NCBI RefSeq assembly: GCF_029675105.1
Contig: NZ_JAQQFV010000003.1
Location: forward strand, 496,001-560,000
Direction: 5' to 3'
Length of the DNA: 64,000 nucleotides
From: Nocardia anocheti
Lineage (GTDB): Bacteria; Actinomycetota; Actinomycetes; Mycobacteriales; Mycobacteriaceae
The notes under the pieces were generated by a model. It was not told the DNA's origin, did not search any database, and was given only the letters and a program-made list of their open reading frames with translations. Made by a program: the position numbers and the translations under genes. Shown here in pieces: positions 29,055 to 37,900 of the stretch (position 1 is the first letter of the stretch; every line of letters begins with the position of its first letter).

Positions 29055-29911
29055 CCGACACCGCCCGCCGCACCACCACGTGGCGATCCCTGTTCGCCCG
29101 CACCCCCGACGTACCCGCCCGCCCCGAGCCCGGCACTGTCACCCTGCGCGCCACCGGCCTCACCGTGCGACGCGGCCAACGCACCGTGCTCGACGACGTC
29201 GACTTCCAGGTCGCGGCGGGCGAGATCGTCGCGCTCGTCGGGCCCAACGGCGCGGGCAAATCGAGCCTGCTCGCCGCACTCGCCGGGGAACTCGAACCCA
29301 GCACCGGCACCGTGAAACTCGAAGGCCACGCCCTCACCCACTGGACGCACGCCGACATGGCCCGCCGCCGCGCCGTCCTGCCCCAGTCCCACAGCCTCGG
29401 ATTCCCCTTCACGGCCAGAGAAGTCGTCGCCATGGGCCGCTCCCCCTGGCTGCACACCGCCGCGGCCGACAACGACGACGCACTCATCGCCGCCGCACTG
29501 GCCGCCACCGACGTCACCCACCTGGCCGGACGACCGTTCCCGTCGCTGTCCGGCGGCGAACGCGCCCGCGTCGCGCTGGCCCGCGTCCTCGCCCAGGACA
29601 CCGCCACCCTCCTGCTCGACGAACCCACCGCCGCCCTCGACATCGGCCACCAGGAAGCCGTCCTGCGCCTGGCCGCCGACCGCGCTGCCGCGGGCTCGGC
29701 CGTCGTCGTCGTGGTGCACGACCTCGGGGTAGCCGCCGCCTACGCGGACCGCGTCACCGTCCTCGACGACGGGCGCGTGGCCGCCGACGGCCCACCCCGC
29801 ACGGTCCTGACTCGTGAACTGCTCACCACCGTGTACCGCCACCCGGTCGACGTCTTCGACCACCCCACCACCGGCGCGCAACTCGTCCTCCCCGAACGCG
29901 GCCGCGACTGA
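29051..29911 (+). CDS. hmuV: Hemin ABC transporter ATP-binding protein
   Basis: A 286-residue ABC ATPase. Walker A is GPNGAGKSS (about 63-71), the signature is LSGGERARVALARVL, Walker B LLLDEPTAALD, and the switch His lies in VVVVHDLGVAAAYADRV. The pattern 'VLPQSHSLGFPFTAREVVAM' is typical of HmuV. It energises the HmuU permease. It overlaps hmuU by four bases (ATGA) and ends the operon just before a strong hairpin. Specificity for hemin rather than a siderophore is inferred from all three genes together. Confidence 0.9.
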   Translation: MTDTARRTTTWRSLFARTPDVPARPEPGTVTLRATGLTVRRGQRTVLDDVDFQVAAGEIVALVGPNGAGKSSLLAALAGELEPSTGTVKLEGHALTHWTHADMARRRAVLPQSHSLGFPFTAREVVAMGRSPWLHTAAADNDDALIAAALAATDVTHLAGRPFPSLSGGERARVALARVLAQDTATLLLDEPTAALDIGHQEAVLRLAADRAAAGSAVVVVVHDLGVAAAYADRVTVLDDGRVAADGPPRTVLTRELLTTVYRHPVDVFDHPTTGAQLVLPERGRD

Positions 29912-29973
29912 CGAGCCGGGCAACAGCCCCTCCTGCCCTGTCCAACTGATACCGAATCGGCCGGAGGGGCCGC

Positions 29974-30006
29974 CCCCACGTCTAAAGCTTTGTTTTAGAC
30001 GTGGGG
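29974..30006. terminator. Strong hairpin after hmuTUV
   Basis: Arms CCCCACGTCTAAA (29974-29986) and TTTAGACGTGGGG (29994-30006) are perfect over 13 bp with loop GCTTTGT. It lies 62 bases past the hmuV stop and probably ends that operon. It is unusually AT-rich for this genome and no T-run follows. Confidence 0.65.
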
Positions 30007-30185
30007 TGTGTGTGGAGTAGCGGATGGATAGGGAGATTTATATTAGTAGATGCGCATATCCAAGTATCAACATGTTGTTTCTGGAGAAAACCGAGACCGA
30101 AGATCCACAGTTGTTCGTCCTCACGCAGGGTTGGTCACTCAACTCCCTACGCACTCCATGCCCCGTGGCACGGCTTCTCCCCTAC

Positions 30186-30239
30186 CCCGGTAGGTGGTGG
30201 CAGACAACCGAAAGGCCCGCTCCCCCACCACCTACCGGG
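30186..30239. terminator. Hairpin terminator of the MMPL operon
   Basis: Arms CCCGGTAGGTGGTGG (30186-30200) and CCACCACCTACCGGG (30225-30239) pair perfectly over 15 bp with a 24-base loop. It lies immediately downstream of the minus-strand MMPL stop at 30246. Confidence 0.75.
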
Positions 30240-30245
30240 CGGTGC

Positions 30246-32342
30246 TCACCGCCAGATGATCTTCAACAGGGCAGGTGTCAGCACCATACGGATGATGGTG
30301 GCGTCGATGATGAGCGCGACGATCATGCCGTAGGCGATGTACTTCATCAGGACCAGATCGGAGAAGCCGAACGCGCCCGTGACGACGATCAGAATGGCCG
30401 CGGCCGAGGTGATCACGCCGCCGGTGTGCGCGACGCCGTAGCGGATGGACTCGGTCGCGTCGGCCCCGGACGCGCGCTTCTCGGCGATCCTGGACAGCAG
30501 GAACACCTCGTAGTCGGTGGACAGCCCGAAGATCACCGTCACGATCAGCGCCACCACCGCGAACATCAGCGGCCCCGGGGTGAAGGCGAAGGTGTCCGAG
30601 CCGTGGCCCTCCACGAAGATCCACGTCAGCACGCCCAATGTCGACATCAGGCTGAGCACGCTCATGGCGACGGCCTTCACCGCCAGGATCACCGAACGGA
30701 AGGCGATCATCATCAGGGCCAGAGCCGCGGCCATCAGAATGGCCAGGAGCAGCGGTAGGCCGTCGATCAGGCCGTTGATGCTGTCGCGTTCCAGCGCGGG
30801 GATACCCGCGACCATCACCTCCACCCCCGGTGGTGCGGGGAGGGCGCGCAGCGCGTCGATCACGCGGTCGGCGTCGCGCTTGTCGCTCAGGCCCGCCGAG
30901 AGGACATTGACGTCGTTCTTCGTCGGCGCGGCTGGCTCGAATCGGCCGGTCAATCCGGGGATCTGATTGGCCTCGAAGCGGATGTCGCTCAGTTCCTGCG
31001 GGGAGGCGCCGACGACGACCAGTTTCAGCGGCTCGGTGCGGAAGCCGGGGAAGAGCCGGTCGAAATCCTGCTGGGCGACGCGCGCCGGATTGTCGGCGGC
31101 CAGATACTTCTCGCTGATGCCACCGAACTCGATGTGGCGCATCGGGATACTCAGGGCCAACAGGGCCAGCACGATCGGCACGACCACCGCCCACGGCCGC
31201 CGCATCGCCCACTGCGCCAGTCGGGAGAAGAACCCGGCGTCGATCTCGGCCTCGGTCTTGCGGCGGGTGAAGCGTTTCCAGCCCAGCCAGTCGATACGGG
31301 TGCCGACGATGCTCAGTGCGGCGGGCAACGCCGTCACCGACAGCAGCGCCGCCAGCATGACCGCGGAGATGCCGCCGTAGGGCACCGAACGCAACACGCC
31401 GTTGGGGAAGATGAACAGCGCGCCCAGACTCACCGCGATGATCGCGGCGGAGAACAGCACGGTGCGGCCCGCCGTCGCGACCGTGCGCGCGGTGGCCTCC
31501 TCCACGTCATGTCCCGCGGCCAGTTCCTCGCGGAATCTCGTGACGGTGAACAGCCCGTAGTCGATCGCCAAGCCGAGGCTGACCAGCGTCATCACCGCGC
31601 TGGCGAACACATTGACCTCGATGTGGGCGGTGAGCAGACGCAGAATCCCGGACGTACCGAGGATGGTGAGCCCGCCGATCATCACCGGCAGCAGCGCGCC
31701 GATCACGCCACCGAACACGAAGTACAGCAGGATCGCCACGATCGGCAGCGCGATGATCTCGGCGCGCTTGATGTCGTGCTGCATCCCGATATTGATGCCC
31801 TCGACCACCGGCTGCAGCCCGGCCAGCTGCACCGTGGTGCCGCCCGGTCCCCCACCGGGCACGTCCGCGTTCAGATGCGGTTTCAGCGCCAGGTAGTTGT
31901 TGACGGTGGCCGTGCCGCCCCCACCGGCCAGTCCGATGCTGGCGAAGGCGTGCTGTTTGGTCGGGTCGGAGGCGTTGGCCGAGAACGGGCTGTCCCAGTA
32001 GCTGTCGATCTTGTGGATGCGTTCGCCGTACCGCGCGCGCAGATCCGCCAGGGCGGCCGTCACCGGGCCGCGCACGGACGGGTCGTCGACGGTGGTGCCC
32101 GGCGGGGCGGTGTAGATGACGATCAGATCGCCGTCGGTGTCGCGGCCGAAGGTGTCGTCGGCCAGTTTCGAGGCCGCCACCGACTGGCTCGACTCGTCGA
32201 ACCAGCCCTCCTGGGTGTAGCGACCGGCCAGGTCACGACCGAACCAGCCGGAGATCAGCACCGTCAGGACGAACAGTCCGAGCACGAGGTAGCGGTGGCG
32301 GTGGACGAACCGACCCCACCGCATCGAACGCGATTCCCGCAT
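30246..32342 (-). CDS. MMPL family transporter
   Basis: A 698-residue RND-superfamily membrane protein with twelve predicted helices in two repeats, each a periplasmic loop followed by six helices. Typical motifs are 'SLGLAIDYGLFTVTRFREEL' in the first half and 'VTVIFGLSTDYEVFLLSRIA' in the second, which contain the Asp-Tyr pairs of the proton relay. It is of the smaller actinobacterial MMPL type, not the long MmpL3. It probably exports a lipid or other hydrophobic compound using proton force. ATG 32342 lies two bases after the stop of the MTB12-like lipoprotein gene, so the two are coupled; the lipoprotein may be an accessory factor. Confidence 0.88.
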   Translation of the reverse strand: MRESRSMRWGRFVHRHRYLVLGLFVLTVLISGWFGRDLAGRYTQEGWFDESSQSVAASKLADDTFGRDTDGDLIVIYTAPPGTTVDDPSVRGPVTAALADLRARYGERIHKIDSYWDSPFSANASDPTKQHAFASIGLAGGGGTATVNNYLALKPHLNADVPGGGPGGTTVQLAGLQPVVEGINIGMQHDIKRAEIIALPIVAILLYFVFGGVIGALLPVMIGGLTILGTSGILRLLTAHIEVNVFASAVMTLVSLGLAIDYGLFTVTRFREELAAGHDVEEATARTVATAGRTVLFSAAIIAVSLGALFIFPNGVLRSVPYGGISAVMLAALLSVTALPAALSIVGTRIDWLGWKRFTRRKTEAEIDAGFFSRLAQWAMRRPWAVVVPIVLALLALSIPMRHIEFGGISEKYLAADNPARVAQQDFDRLFPGFRTEPLKLVVVGASPQELSDIRFEANQIPGLTGRFEPAAPTKNDVNVLSAGLSDKRDADRVIDALRALPAPPGVEVMVAGIPALERDSINGLIDGLPLLLAILMAAALALMMIAFRSVILAVKAVAMSVLSLMSTLGVLTWIFVEGHGSDTFAFTPGPLMFAVVALIVTVIFGLSTDYEVFLLSRIAEKRASGADATESIRYGVAHTGGVITSAAAILIVVTGAFGFSDLVLMKYIAYGMIVALIIDATIIRMVLTPALLKIIWR

Positions 32343-32344
32343 GC

Positions 32345-32878
32345 TCAGCCGCAGGCGGCGGTGCGGTAGTCGGCAGAGCGCAGGATGCCGCACAGATCGG
32401 TACGCGAGATCTTCCACTTACCGTCGAGCAGCACGAAATGCACGATGGTGGTGCGGACATTCGTGCCCGAACCGTCCTTGTCCAGGCGCATGGTGGCGGT
32501 GAGCGTGCCGTCGCGGTTGTCGAAGACCGGGTCGACCACGCCGTAGACGGCGTGCGGATTGTCGCGCAGCGCCTTGTACATGTCGGGGATGGCGTCCTTG
32601 AACGCGGCACCGTCCTCGATCAGGTCGGTGCGCTCGACATCGGGCAGATTCGGGTCCAGCGCCCGCTTGATCTGCGCGTCGAGTTCGGCGGCGCTCGGCA
32701 GCGGCGCGTTGGCCTTGCTGGAGGAGATCGCGATCGAGGACGCGAGGGAGGCGTTGGCCGAGGATCGCGCGGCGTCGACCGAGGCCTCGTCGGTGGTCCC
32801 CGAGCACGCGGTGAGCGCGACGAGGGCCGAGAGGCAGGCGGTGGCAGCGGCGGCCCTGGCGAAAAGTGTGGAAGACAT
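32345..32878 (-). CDS. MTB12-like low-molecular-weight antigen lipoprotein
   Basis: A 177-residue exported protein. The N-terminal signal ends in a lipobox-like LVALTAC, so lipid attachment at that Cys is likely. The mature part resembles the mycobacterial MTB12/CFP-2 family: 'LPSAAELDAQIKRALDPNLP', 'RTDLIEDGAAFKDAIPDMY', and 'VHFVLLDGKWKISRTDLCGI', an NTF2-like fold. Function is unknown; these are cell-surface antigens in mycobacteria. It lies directly upstream of the MMPL gene and 7 bases after the stop of the DUF gene at 32885, so all three are probably one operon. Confidence 0.7.
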   Translation of the reverse strand: MSSTLFARAAAATACLSALVALTACSGTTDEASVDAARSSANASLASSIAISSSKANAPLPSAAELDAQIKRALDPNLPDVERTDLIEDGAAFKDAIPDMYKALRDNPHAVYGVVDPVFDNRDGTLTATMRLDKDGSGTNVRTTIVHFVLLDGKWKISRTDLCGILRSADYRTAACG

Positions 32879-32884
32879 CACCAT

Positions 32885-33232
32885 CTACATACCATCAATC
32901 GCCGCGCTGATCCGGCCCAGGAGGCCCCGCATCATCGTGGTGTCCCGGCCCGCGGCCCCGGCGACCGGCGTGGTGTGGTGCAGCAGGTCGCGCACGAAGG
33001 CGGTCACGCTGCGCTCGTCGCCCAGGTCGATATCGGTGACCTGGCCGTGCGCGGTGGCCACCACGTCCTCGGGTTGGGGGACGGCTTCGCCCAGGTCGGC
33101 GCGATAGATCTCGATGGTCAGTGTGGCGCCGCGGGTACGGAAGACGAAGGGGCGGCCGTCCTCGGTGGTGCCGAAGCCGTGGGCGAACGGGCCGACGGAG
33201 ATGTCCTCGATGCCGAACCCCGCTGGTGTCAT
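32885..33232 (-). CDS. Conserved hypothetical protein (position of Rv2137c)
   Basis: A 115-residue soluble protein without a recognised domain. It begins MTPAGFGIEDISVGPFAHGF and has a beta-rich middle ('PFVFRTRGATLTIEIYRADL') and a helical C-terminus. The ATG at 33232 has AGGAG nine bases upstream; in-frame ATGs further upstream (33262, 33280 region) are less well placed. It is divergent from lppL, as Rv2137c is in M. tuberculosis by my recollection, so it may be that gene's counterpart. It starts an operon with the lipoprotein and MMPL genes. Confidence 0.65.
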   Translation of the reverse strand: MTPAGFGIEDISVGPFAHGFGTTEDGRPFVFRTRGATLTIEIYRADLGEAVPQPEDVVATAHGQVTDIDLGDERSVTAFVRDLLHHTTPVAGAAGRDTTMMRGLLGRISAAIDGM

Positions 33233-33396
33233 CGTGGCGATCTCCTGCCGTTGCTCGGCCATCAATTGTCGACGCGTCAACAGTAACCCGCGTCACCGAC
33301 AGCCCCGACGGCCCCACCCGGCTGGAGCTACTGGTGAGTCATCATGGTCAGATGGTGATCAGCGGTCACCTCGTGCGGAATAAAGGAGTTCGGTGC

Positions 33397-34407
33397 ATGC
33401 GCCCTCGTGGCTCGGTCGCCTCAGCGTTTCTCGGCGCGGCGGCACTGGTGGTGCTGACGGGTTGTGCCGGTGACGACGGCGGCCCCGACGTGCCGACCAG
33501 GGAACCCGCCACCGCGGCCGTCTCCCCCGCCACCGCCACCTCCCCCGCGGGCCGGGTCCTGCCCGCGCCCGCCACCAAGGCCCTGCTCGCCGAGCGCTCG
33601 ACCGGCCGGGTCGTGGCCCTCGACACCGCGGGCACCACACTCACCCTGATCGATCCCGCCGCGGCCACCACCGCTCGCACGGTCACGCTGCCCGCCGCGG
33701 GCGTCTCGCTCGCCCAGGGCAAGGAGGGCGAGGTCCTGATCGCTGCGCCCGGTCGGGTGCTGCGCGTGGACGTGTCGACGGGCGCGGTCACCGAGACCCC
33801 CGTCGACGGTGACGTGCGCAGCGTGCAAACTCGCAGCGACGGCACACTCGTCGTCGGAACGGCCGATGGCACTGTGCGCGTCCTCGCCGCCGACGGCACC
33901 GTGACGCGCACCGTCACCGGTCTCGTCTCGGCCGACGCCATCGCGCTCACCGGTGACGACATCACCGTCCTCGACCGCAGGCAGACCGCCGTCGTCAGCG
34001 TCCGCGACGACGCGCTCGGCCTGATGCTGCGCGCCGGTGACGGGGCCGCCAACCTGGTCACCGACCCGCACGGACGCATCATCGTCAGCGATACCGACGG
34101 CGGTGAACTGCTGGTCTACTCGGCCGGTCCGCTCGTGCTGCGGCAGCGTTTCCCGGTACCATCATCGCCTTACGCGCTCGCCTACGATCCGCGTTCCGAC
34201 ACGGTGTGGGTGACCCGCACGCAGACCAACGAGGTGGTCGGCTACGACCTGTCGACGGGCATCGGTGTCGAGGTGGGACGCTTCCCGACGCTGCGCCAGC
34301 CCGACGCGGTGACTGTCGACGAACGCACCGGCGACCTGTACGTGGCCTCGGCCGCGGGCGACGGTCTGCAGCGGATCGGCGCGGACGAGCGGAAGAGAGG
34401 GCAGTGA
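33397..34407 (+). CDS. lppL: LppL-like beta-propeller lipoprotein
   Basis: A 336-residue lipoprotein. The signal peptide ends in lipobox VVLTGC, with the lipidated Cys near residue 24, followed by a Pro/Thr/Ala-rich linker. The rest consists of repeated strands typical of a YncE/NHL-like beta-propeller: '[20 protein letters not shown]', '[20 protein letters not shown]', '[18 protein letters not shown]', '[20 protein letters not shown]'. It probably binds a ligand or partner at the cell surface. AAAGGAG precedes the ATG at 33397. It precedes DUF5703 and pyrD in one operon, the order found for lppL-pyrD in mycobacteria. Confidence 0.82.
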   Translation: MRPRGSVASAFLGAAALVVLTGCAGDDGGPDVPTREPATAAVSPATATSPAGRVLPAPATKALLAERSTGRVVALDTAGTTLTLIDPAAATTARTVTLPAAGVSLAQGKEGEVLIAAPGRVLRVDVSTGAVTETPVDGDVRSVQTRSDGTLVVGTADGTVRVLAADGTVTRTVTGLVSADAIALTGDDITVLDRRQTAVVSVRDDALGLMLRAGDGAANLVTDPHGRIIVSDTDGGELLVYSAGPLVLRQRFPVPSSPYALAYDPRSDTVWVTRTQTNEVVGYDLSTGIGVEVGRFPTLRQPDAVTVDERTGDLYVASAAGDGLQRIGADERKRGQ

Positions 34408-34661
34408 TGGCCACCAAGCCTCGCGGTTCGCGCTCGGCGATCCCGCCGAGCTGGGAAACCAGCAACGACGACTACGAGTACGTGCCGCTGCGGCTGCCGC
34501 CCGACGTCACCCGGGTCACCGCGTCCATGCGGCTGGCCATCCAGGCCGAGTTCGGCGGGTGGGAACTGTCTCGGGTCCGCGCCTACACCGACGGCAGCCG
34601 CCGGGTGTTGTTGCGCCGCCGCAAGAACACCGTCCTCCCTGTGCCCGAACCCGGATTGTGA
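34407..34661 (+). CDS. DUF5703 family small protein
   Basis: An 84-residue basic protein. The core '[20 protein letters not shown]' and '[20 protein letters not shown]' match the DUF5703 pattern. Function unknown; no membrane segment or signal. Its ATG overlaps the lppL stop (TGATG), so translation is coupled, and pyrD follows eight bases after its stop. Confidence 0.82.
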   Translation: MATKPRGSRSAIPPSWETSNDDYEYVPLRLPPDVTRVTASMRLAIQAEFGGWELSRVRAYTDGSRRVLLRRRKNTVLPVPEPGL

Positions 34662-34669
34662 GCCGACCC

Positions 34670-35749
34670 ATGTACGCCCTGTTGTTACGCCTGATGTTCC
34701 TGATCCCGCCGGAGCGGGTGCACCACCTCGTGTTCGCCAGCCTGCGGTTCGCGACCTGGTTCCCGCCCACCCGCTGGCTGGTCCGCAAGTTGACCGTCGT
34801 CGAGGATCCGATCCTGGCGACCACCGCGTTCGGCGTCGATTTCGCCGCCCCGCTCGGCCTGGCGGCCGGGTTCGACAAGAACGCCGACGGCGCGAACACC
34901 TGGGGTTCGCTCGGCTTCGGTTTCGCCGAGATCGGCACCGTCACCGCGCACGCGCAGCCGGGCAACCCGGCTCCGCGCCTGTTCCGGCTGCCCGCCGACC
35001 ACGGCCTGATCAACCGCATGGGCTTCAACAATCACGGTGCCGCCGCGGCCGCCGCCCGGCTGCACGGCGCGCGTCCGACGGTCCCGATCGGGGCCAATAT
35101 CGGTAAGACCAAGGTCGTCGAGCCCGACGCCGCCGCGGCCGATTACGCCACCAGCGCGCGTCTGCTGGGCCCACTGGCCGACTTCGTCGTGGTCAACGTG
35201 TCCTCCCCCAACACTCCGGGGCTGCGCGATCTGCAGGCGGTCGAGTCGCTGCGTCCGATCCTGCAGGCCGTGCTGGACTGTGTCTCGGTGCCGGTGCTGG
35301 TGAAGATCGCCCCCGACCTGTCCGACGAGGACGTCGACGCCGTCGCCGATCTCGCGGTCGAACTCGGCCTGGCCGGGATCGTCGCCACCAACACCACCAT
35401 CCGCCGCGACGGTCTGCGCACCCCGGCGGCCGAGGTGGCGGCCATGGGCGCCGGTGGGCTCTCCGGTGCCCCGGTGGCCGATCGGTCGCTCGAGGTGCTG
35501 CGCCGCCTGTACGCCCGGGTCGGCGACAAGGTGGTGCTGATCTCGGTGGGCGGGATCGAGACCGCCGAGCAGGCGTGGGAGCGCGTTCTCGCCGGTGCCA
35601 CGCTGCTGCAGGGCTACACCGGTTTCATCTACGGCGGCCTGTTCTGGACCACCCGGATCCACCGTGGCATCGCGGCGAAGCTGCGCGCGGGCGGATTCCG
35701 GTCGCTGGCCGAGGCGGTCGGCGCCGAGCACCGCGCGCACTCGGCCTGA
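34670..35749 (+). CDS. pyrD: Quinone-dependent dihydroorotate dehydrogenase (class 2)
   Basis: A 359-residue FMN enzyme of pyrimidine synthesis that oxidises dihydroorotate to orotate with a membrane quinone. The N-terminal helical extension (about 1-40) docks to the membrane, as in class 2 enzymes. Motifs include '[20 protein letters not shown]', '[11 protein letters not shown]', the catalytic Ser in '[16 protein letters not shown]', '[13 protein letters not shown]' and the FMN-phosphate loop '[20 protein letters not shown]'. It ends the lppL-DUF5703-pyrD operon. Confidence 0.95.
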   Translation: MYALLLRLMFLIPPERVHHLVFASLRFATWFPPTRWLVRKLTVVEDPILATTAFGVDFAAPLGLAAGFDKNADGANTWGSLGFGFAEIGTVTAHAQPGNPAPRLFRLPADHGLINRMGFNNHGAAAAAARLHGARPTVPIGANIGKTKVVEPDAAAADYATSARLLGPLADFVVVNVSSPNTPGLRDLQAVESLRPILQAVLDCVSVPVLVKIAPDLSDEDVDAVADLAVELGLAGIVATNTTIRRDGLRTPAAEVAAMGAGGLSGAPVADRSLEVLRRLYARVGDKVVLISVGGIETAEQAWERVLAGATLLQGYTGFIYGGLFWTTRIHRGIAAKLRAGGFRSLAEAVGAEHRAHSA

Positions 35750-35750
35750 G

Positions 35751-36143
35751 CTAACCGAAGTAGACCCGGCGGGTCGCGTTGCCGTGCCCGAACAAGGAGG
35801 GCGCGGTGCGCGGGCCCGCCGGAGCCGTCTGCGGGGCGAAGGCGGCGGGGTCACCGTCGTAGCGTTCGATCATCCGCTTGTACAGCCGGATGATCGCCTG
35901 TTCCCAGACGATGCCGATGGTGTCGGCGTAGGCGTTGATCTGCGCGTGCGCCATGCGGTCGTGGGTGGCGTTGACATCGCTGAGCAGTTCGTCGAGCTGC
36001 ATGCCCGCGAAAGCCTGTTCGCGGGAGAGTTTCCGGTCGGGCAGCCAGCTGAGGACCCAGATCTCCGGGTCGGCGCCCACGCGTTCGGCGTACTCCGGGC
36101 TGCGGGTACTGCGCATGTCGTTCGGGGTGAGGTGGATGGTCAT
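35751..36143 (-). CDS. Hypothetical protein
   Basis: A 130-residue soluble protein I do not recognise. It begins MTIHLTPNDMRSTRSPEYAE and has a helical core ('LSREQAFAGMQLDELLSDVN', 'GIVWEQAIIRLYKRMIERYD'). The C-terminus is Pro/Ala-rich and ends FGHGNATRRVYFG. The chosen ATG at 36143 follows a GGAGGTG ribosome site; a frame extension to 36197 has none. It is divergent from the pseudokinase gene, with three 20-bp-spaced repeats in the promoter region between them, so the two sides may share one regulator. Confidence 0.65.
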   Translation of the reverse strand: MTIHLTPNDMRSTRSPEYAERVGADPEIWVLSWLPDRKLSREQAFAGMQLDELLSDVNATHDRMAHAQINAYADTIGIVWEQAIIRLYKRMIERYDGDPAAFAPQTAPAGPRTAPSLFGHGNATRRVYFG

Positions 36144-36206
36144 CGGACACCTCCGATTTTCCCTGAGGGGAGCGGTGGCTCCCGGGTGAATGCCCACTTC
36201 CAGTGT

Positions 36207-36256
36207 GGCATTTGCCCTTCACTGCGGTCAATTGCCGTTGTAAATTGGTAATTGCC
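36207..36256. repeat. Three direct repeats at exact 20-bp period (operator array)
   Basis: GGCATTTGCC (36207-36216), GTCAATTGCC (36227-36236) and GGTAATTGCC (36247-36256) share the core WTTGCC and begin exactly 20 bases apart, about two DNA turns. The surrounding DNA is AT-richer than average. They lie between divergent genes starting at 36143 and 36309. Same-face spacing suggests cooperative binding of a regulator. Confidence 0.6.
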
Positions 36257-36308
36257 CGAAAAGCGGGTCGCTAAACACCTTTCGCGTCGACATCTGGAGG
36301 CCGAGCGC

Positions 36309-37799
36309 GTGCCGATGGTTCCGCAGGACCCCCGTACGGACGTGGTGCGCGCCATTCTCGCGCGCCTCGGCAAGTTCTCCGGGGTGAGCGCGGATCGGTT
36401 GCGGCACACCGAGATCGGGGCGGCGCCGATTCTGGAATTGCCCGTGGTCACGCGCTATGCGCAGCACGCCGGGATCGCCCCGGAGGACGCCGTCCTACCG
36501 GTCCTCCGGGAGGCCGCCCGGCAATTGCCACCCAGCCAGCGACTCATCGCCGACGCCACCCTGGTGCTGGGCCTGCTCCGCGATCCCGCGATCGCCGGTG
36601 TCGACCCGGGCGCGCTGTACGCGGTCAACCTCGGCGCGCGCCGAATCCACCTGGCAGAGCAGTGGACCCGTCTACACACCGCGCTCGGCGCGCAGACGAT
36701 CCCCGACGCGCCCACCGTCAAGCGGCTGCGGTCCAGCGCCGAACGTGAGGCGCTCACCGCGCTGGCCGCGCTGCTCACCACCGGACCGGCGCCCGATCCC
36801 GGCCCTGGGACCGACCCGCCCGCACCGCTGTCCACCGAGGTGGTCACCGTGGTGGGTGACGCCGTGATCGATCACCTCTACCGTGTGGACACCTTCCCCG
36901 GCGAGAACTCCCCCGTCGGAGGCACTTTCGCCGGTGCGCCCGGCGGCAAGGGGCTCAACCGGGCGGTGGCCGCGGCGCGGCTCGGGCTCGATGTCCGGCT
37001 GCTCGCCGCCATCGGCGCCGACGACAACGGCCAGCAGATCCGCGATCTGCTGGCCCGCCACCGCATCGGTGAGTCGCTGGTCCGGGTGGTGCCCGACGCC
37101 GCGACGCTGGTGACCGCCGTGATCATGACCCCGAGCGGGGAGGTCCGGCTGATCGGCTGCCGGGACCCGCACGTACAGCTCACCACCGAGGACCTCGACA
37201 CCGAGACCGTGCGCGCGACGCTGGCCGCGTCGTCGGTCGTCGTGCTCACCTTCGAGCAGCCCGCCGCGATCCTCGAGCATCTCCTCGCGCACCTGCGCGG
37301 ACTGGACCGGCGGCCGCACGTGATCGTCTGCGCGACACCGAGTCCGGCCGCGCCGCAGAGCCTCTACATGTATCTCGACGTGGTGGACCATCTCGTCGGC
37401 TCGAGCACCGAGCTCGACGCGCTGCTACCCGAGGTCCACACCGCCTCCCCCGCCGACACCGCGCGCAGACTGCGTGGTCTCGGCGTGTCGACGGTCTGCG
37501 CGGTGGACGGGTTCGCCTGCGCGGTCTACTCCGAGGGCGAGGACATCGTCGTCGACCACTTCCCCCAGGTGCTCAAGGCCGCCGTCGGCGCGGCGGCCGC
37601 GTTCGCCGCGGCGCTGGCCGCGCGGGTGGTGGAATCCGCTGGCGCGCCGACCGTCGCGGACTACGTGTGGTGTACCGCGGCCATGCTGCCGACCCAGAAG
37701 CTGGGTGCGGTCTCGACGGTGTTTCCCGACGTCGCCGAGGTGGATCGGGTCGTGCGCGTGTACTCCGGCGCCGTTCACCCGGATGTGACACCCGGTTGA
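36309..37799 (+). CDS. PfkB-fold protein with novel N-terminal domain, probable pseudokinase
   Basis: A 496-residue two-part protein. Residues 1-165 are an all-helical domain I cannot name ('VVRAILARLGKFSGVSADRL', 'AARQLPPSQRLIADATLVLG'). From about 185 it is a PfkB/ribokinase domain: 'VVTVVGDAVIDHLYRVDTFP', signature 1 'GAPGGKGLNRAVAAARLG' and 'VVDHLVGSSTELDALLPEV'. Signature 2, normally DTTGAGDAF with the catalytic Asp, reads 'LKAAVGAAAAFAAAL' (about 423-435), so base and anion hole are lost. GTG 36309 has GGAGG eight bases upstream; ATG 36315 is possible. Next to a GTP cyclohydrolase II-like gene. Confidence 0.78.
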   Translation: MPMVPQDPRTDVVRAILARLGKFSGVSADRLRHTEIGAAPILELPVVTRYAQHAGIAPEDAVLPVLREAARQLPPSQRLIADATLVLGLLRDPAIAGVDPGALYAVNLGARRIHLAEQWTRLHTALGAQTIPDAPTVKRLRSSAEREALTALAALLTTGPAPDPGPGTDPPAPLSTEVVTVVGDAVIDHLYRVDTFPGENSPVGGTFAGAPGGKGLNRAVAAARLGLDVRLLAAIGADDNGQQIRDLLARHRIGESLVRVVPDAATLVTAVIMTPSGEVRLIGCRDPHVQLTTEDLDTETVRATLAASSVVVLTFEQPAAILEHLLAHLRGLDRRPHVIVCATPSPAAPQSLYMYLDVVDHLVGSSTELDALLPEVHTASPADTARRLRGLGVSTVCAVDGFACAVYSEGEDIVVDHFPQVLKAAVGAAAAFAAALAARVVESAGAPTVADYVWCTAAMLPTQKLGAVSTVFPDVAEVDRVVRVYSGAVHPDVTPG

Positions 37800-37900
37800 C
37801 GCCCGCGGCGACACTCCGGGAGTAGAGTCGCGCCGTTGCCTTGCCCCCTACTGTCCACCCGCCGGGTCGCCCGGTGCCGGAACAGCCCTCGGAGGAGCGC

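Larger units (their letters stand above)
29912..30245. other. AT-richer intergenic island between hmuV and the MMPL gene
   Basis: This 334-bp gap contains two strong hairpins (listed separately). Between them, about 30007-30130 has a markedly lower GC content than anything around it, with runs such as GAGATTTATATTAGTAG. No ORF in it looks real: the plus-strand frame starting at 30024 continues into Arg-rich shadow sequence. It may be a remnant of transferred DNA or a non-coding RNA. Confidence 0.5.

Noticed and set aside
30024-30242. Small plus-strand gene starting in the AT-richer island
   Set aside because: The first 40 codons look unremarkable but the frame continues into Pro/Arg-rich shadow of the MMPL gene, with no ribosome site and through a hairpin.
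37796-37828. Promoter TTGACG/TAGAGT before the GTP cyclohydrolase II gene
   Set aside because: The spacing of 21 bases is too long for a good sigma-70 promoter; co-transcription with the upstream pseudokinase gene is as likely.
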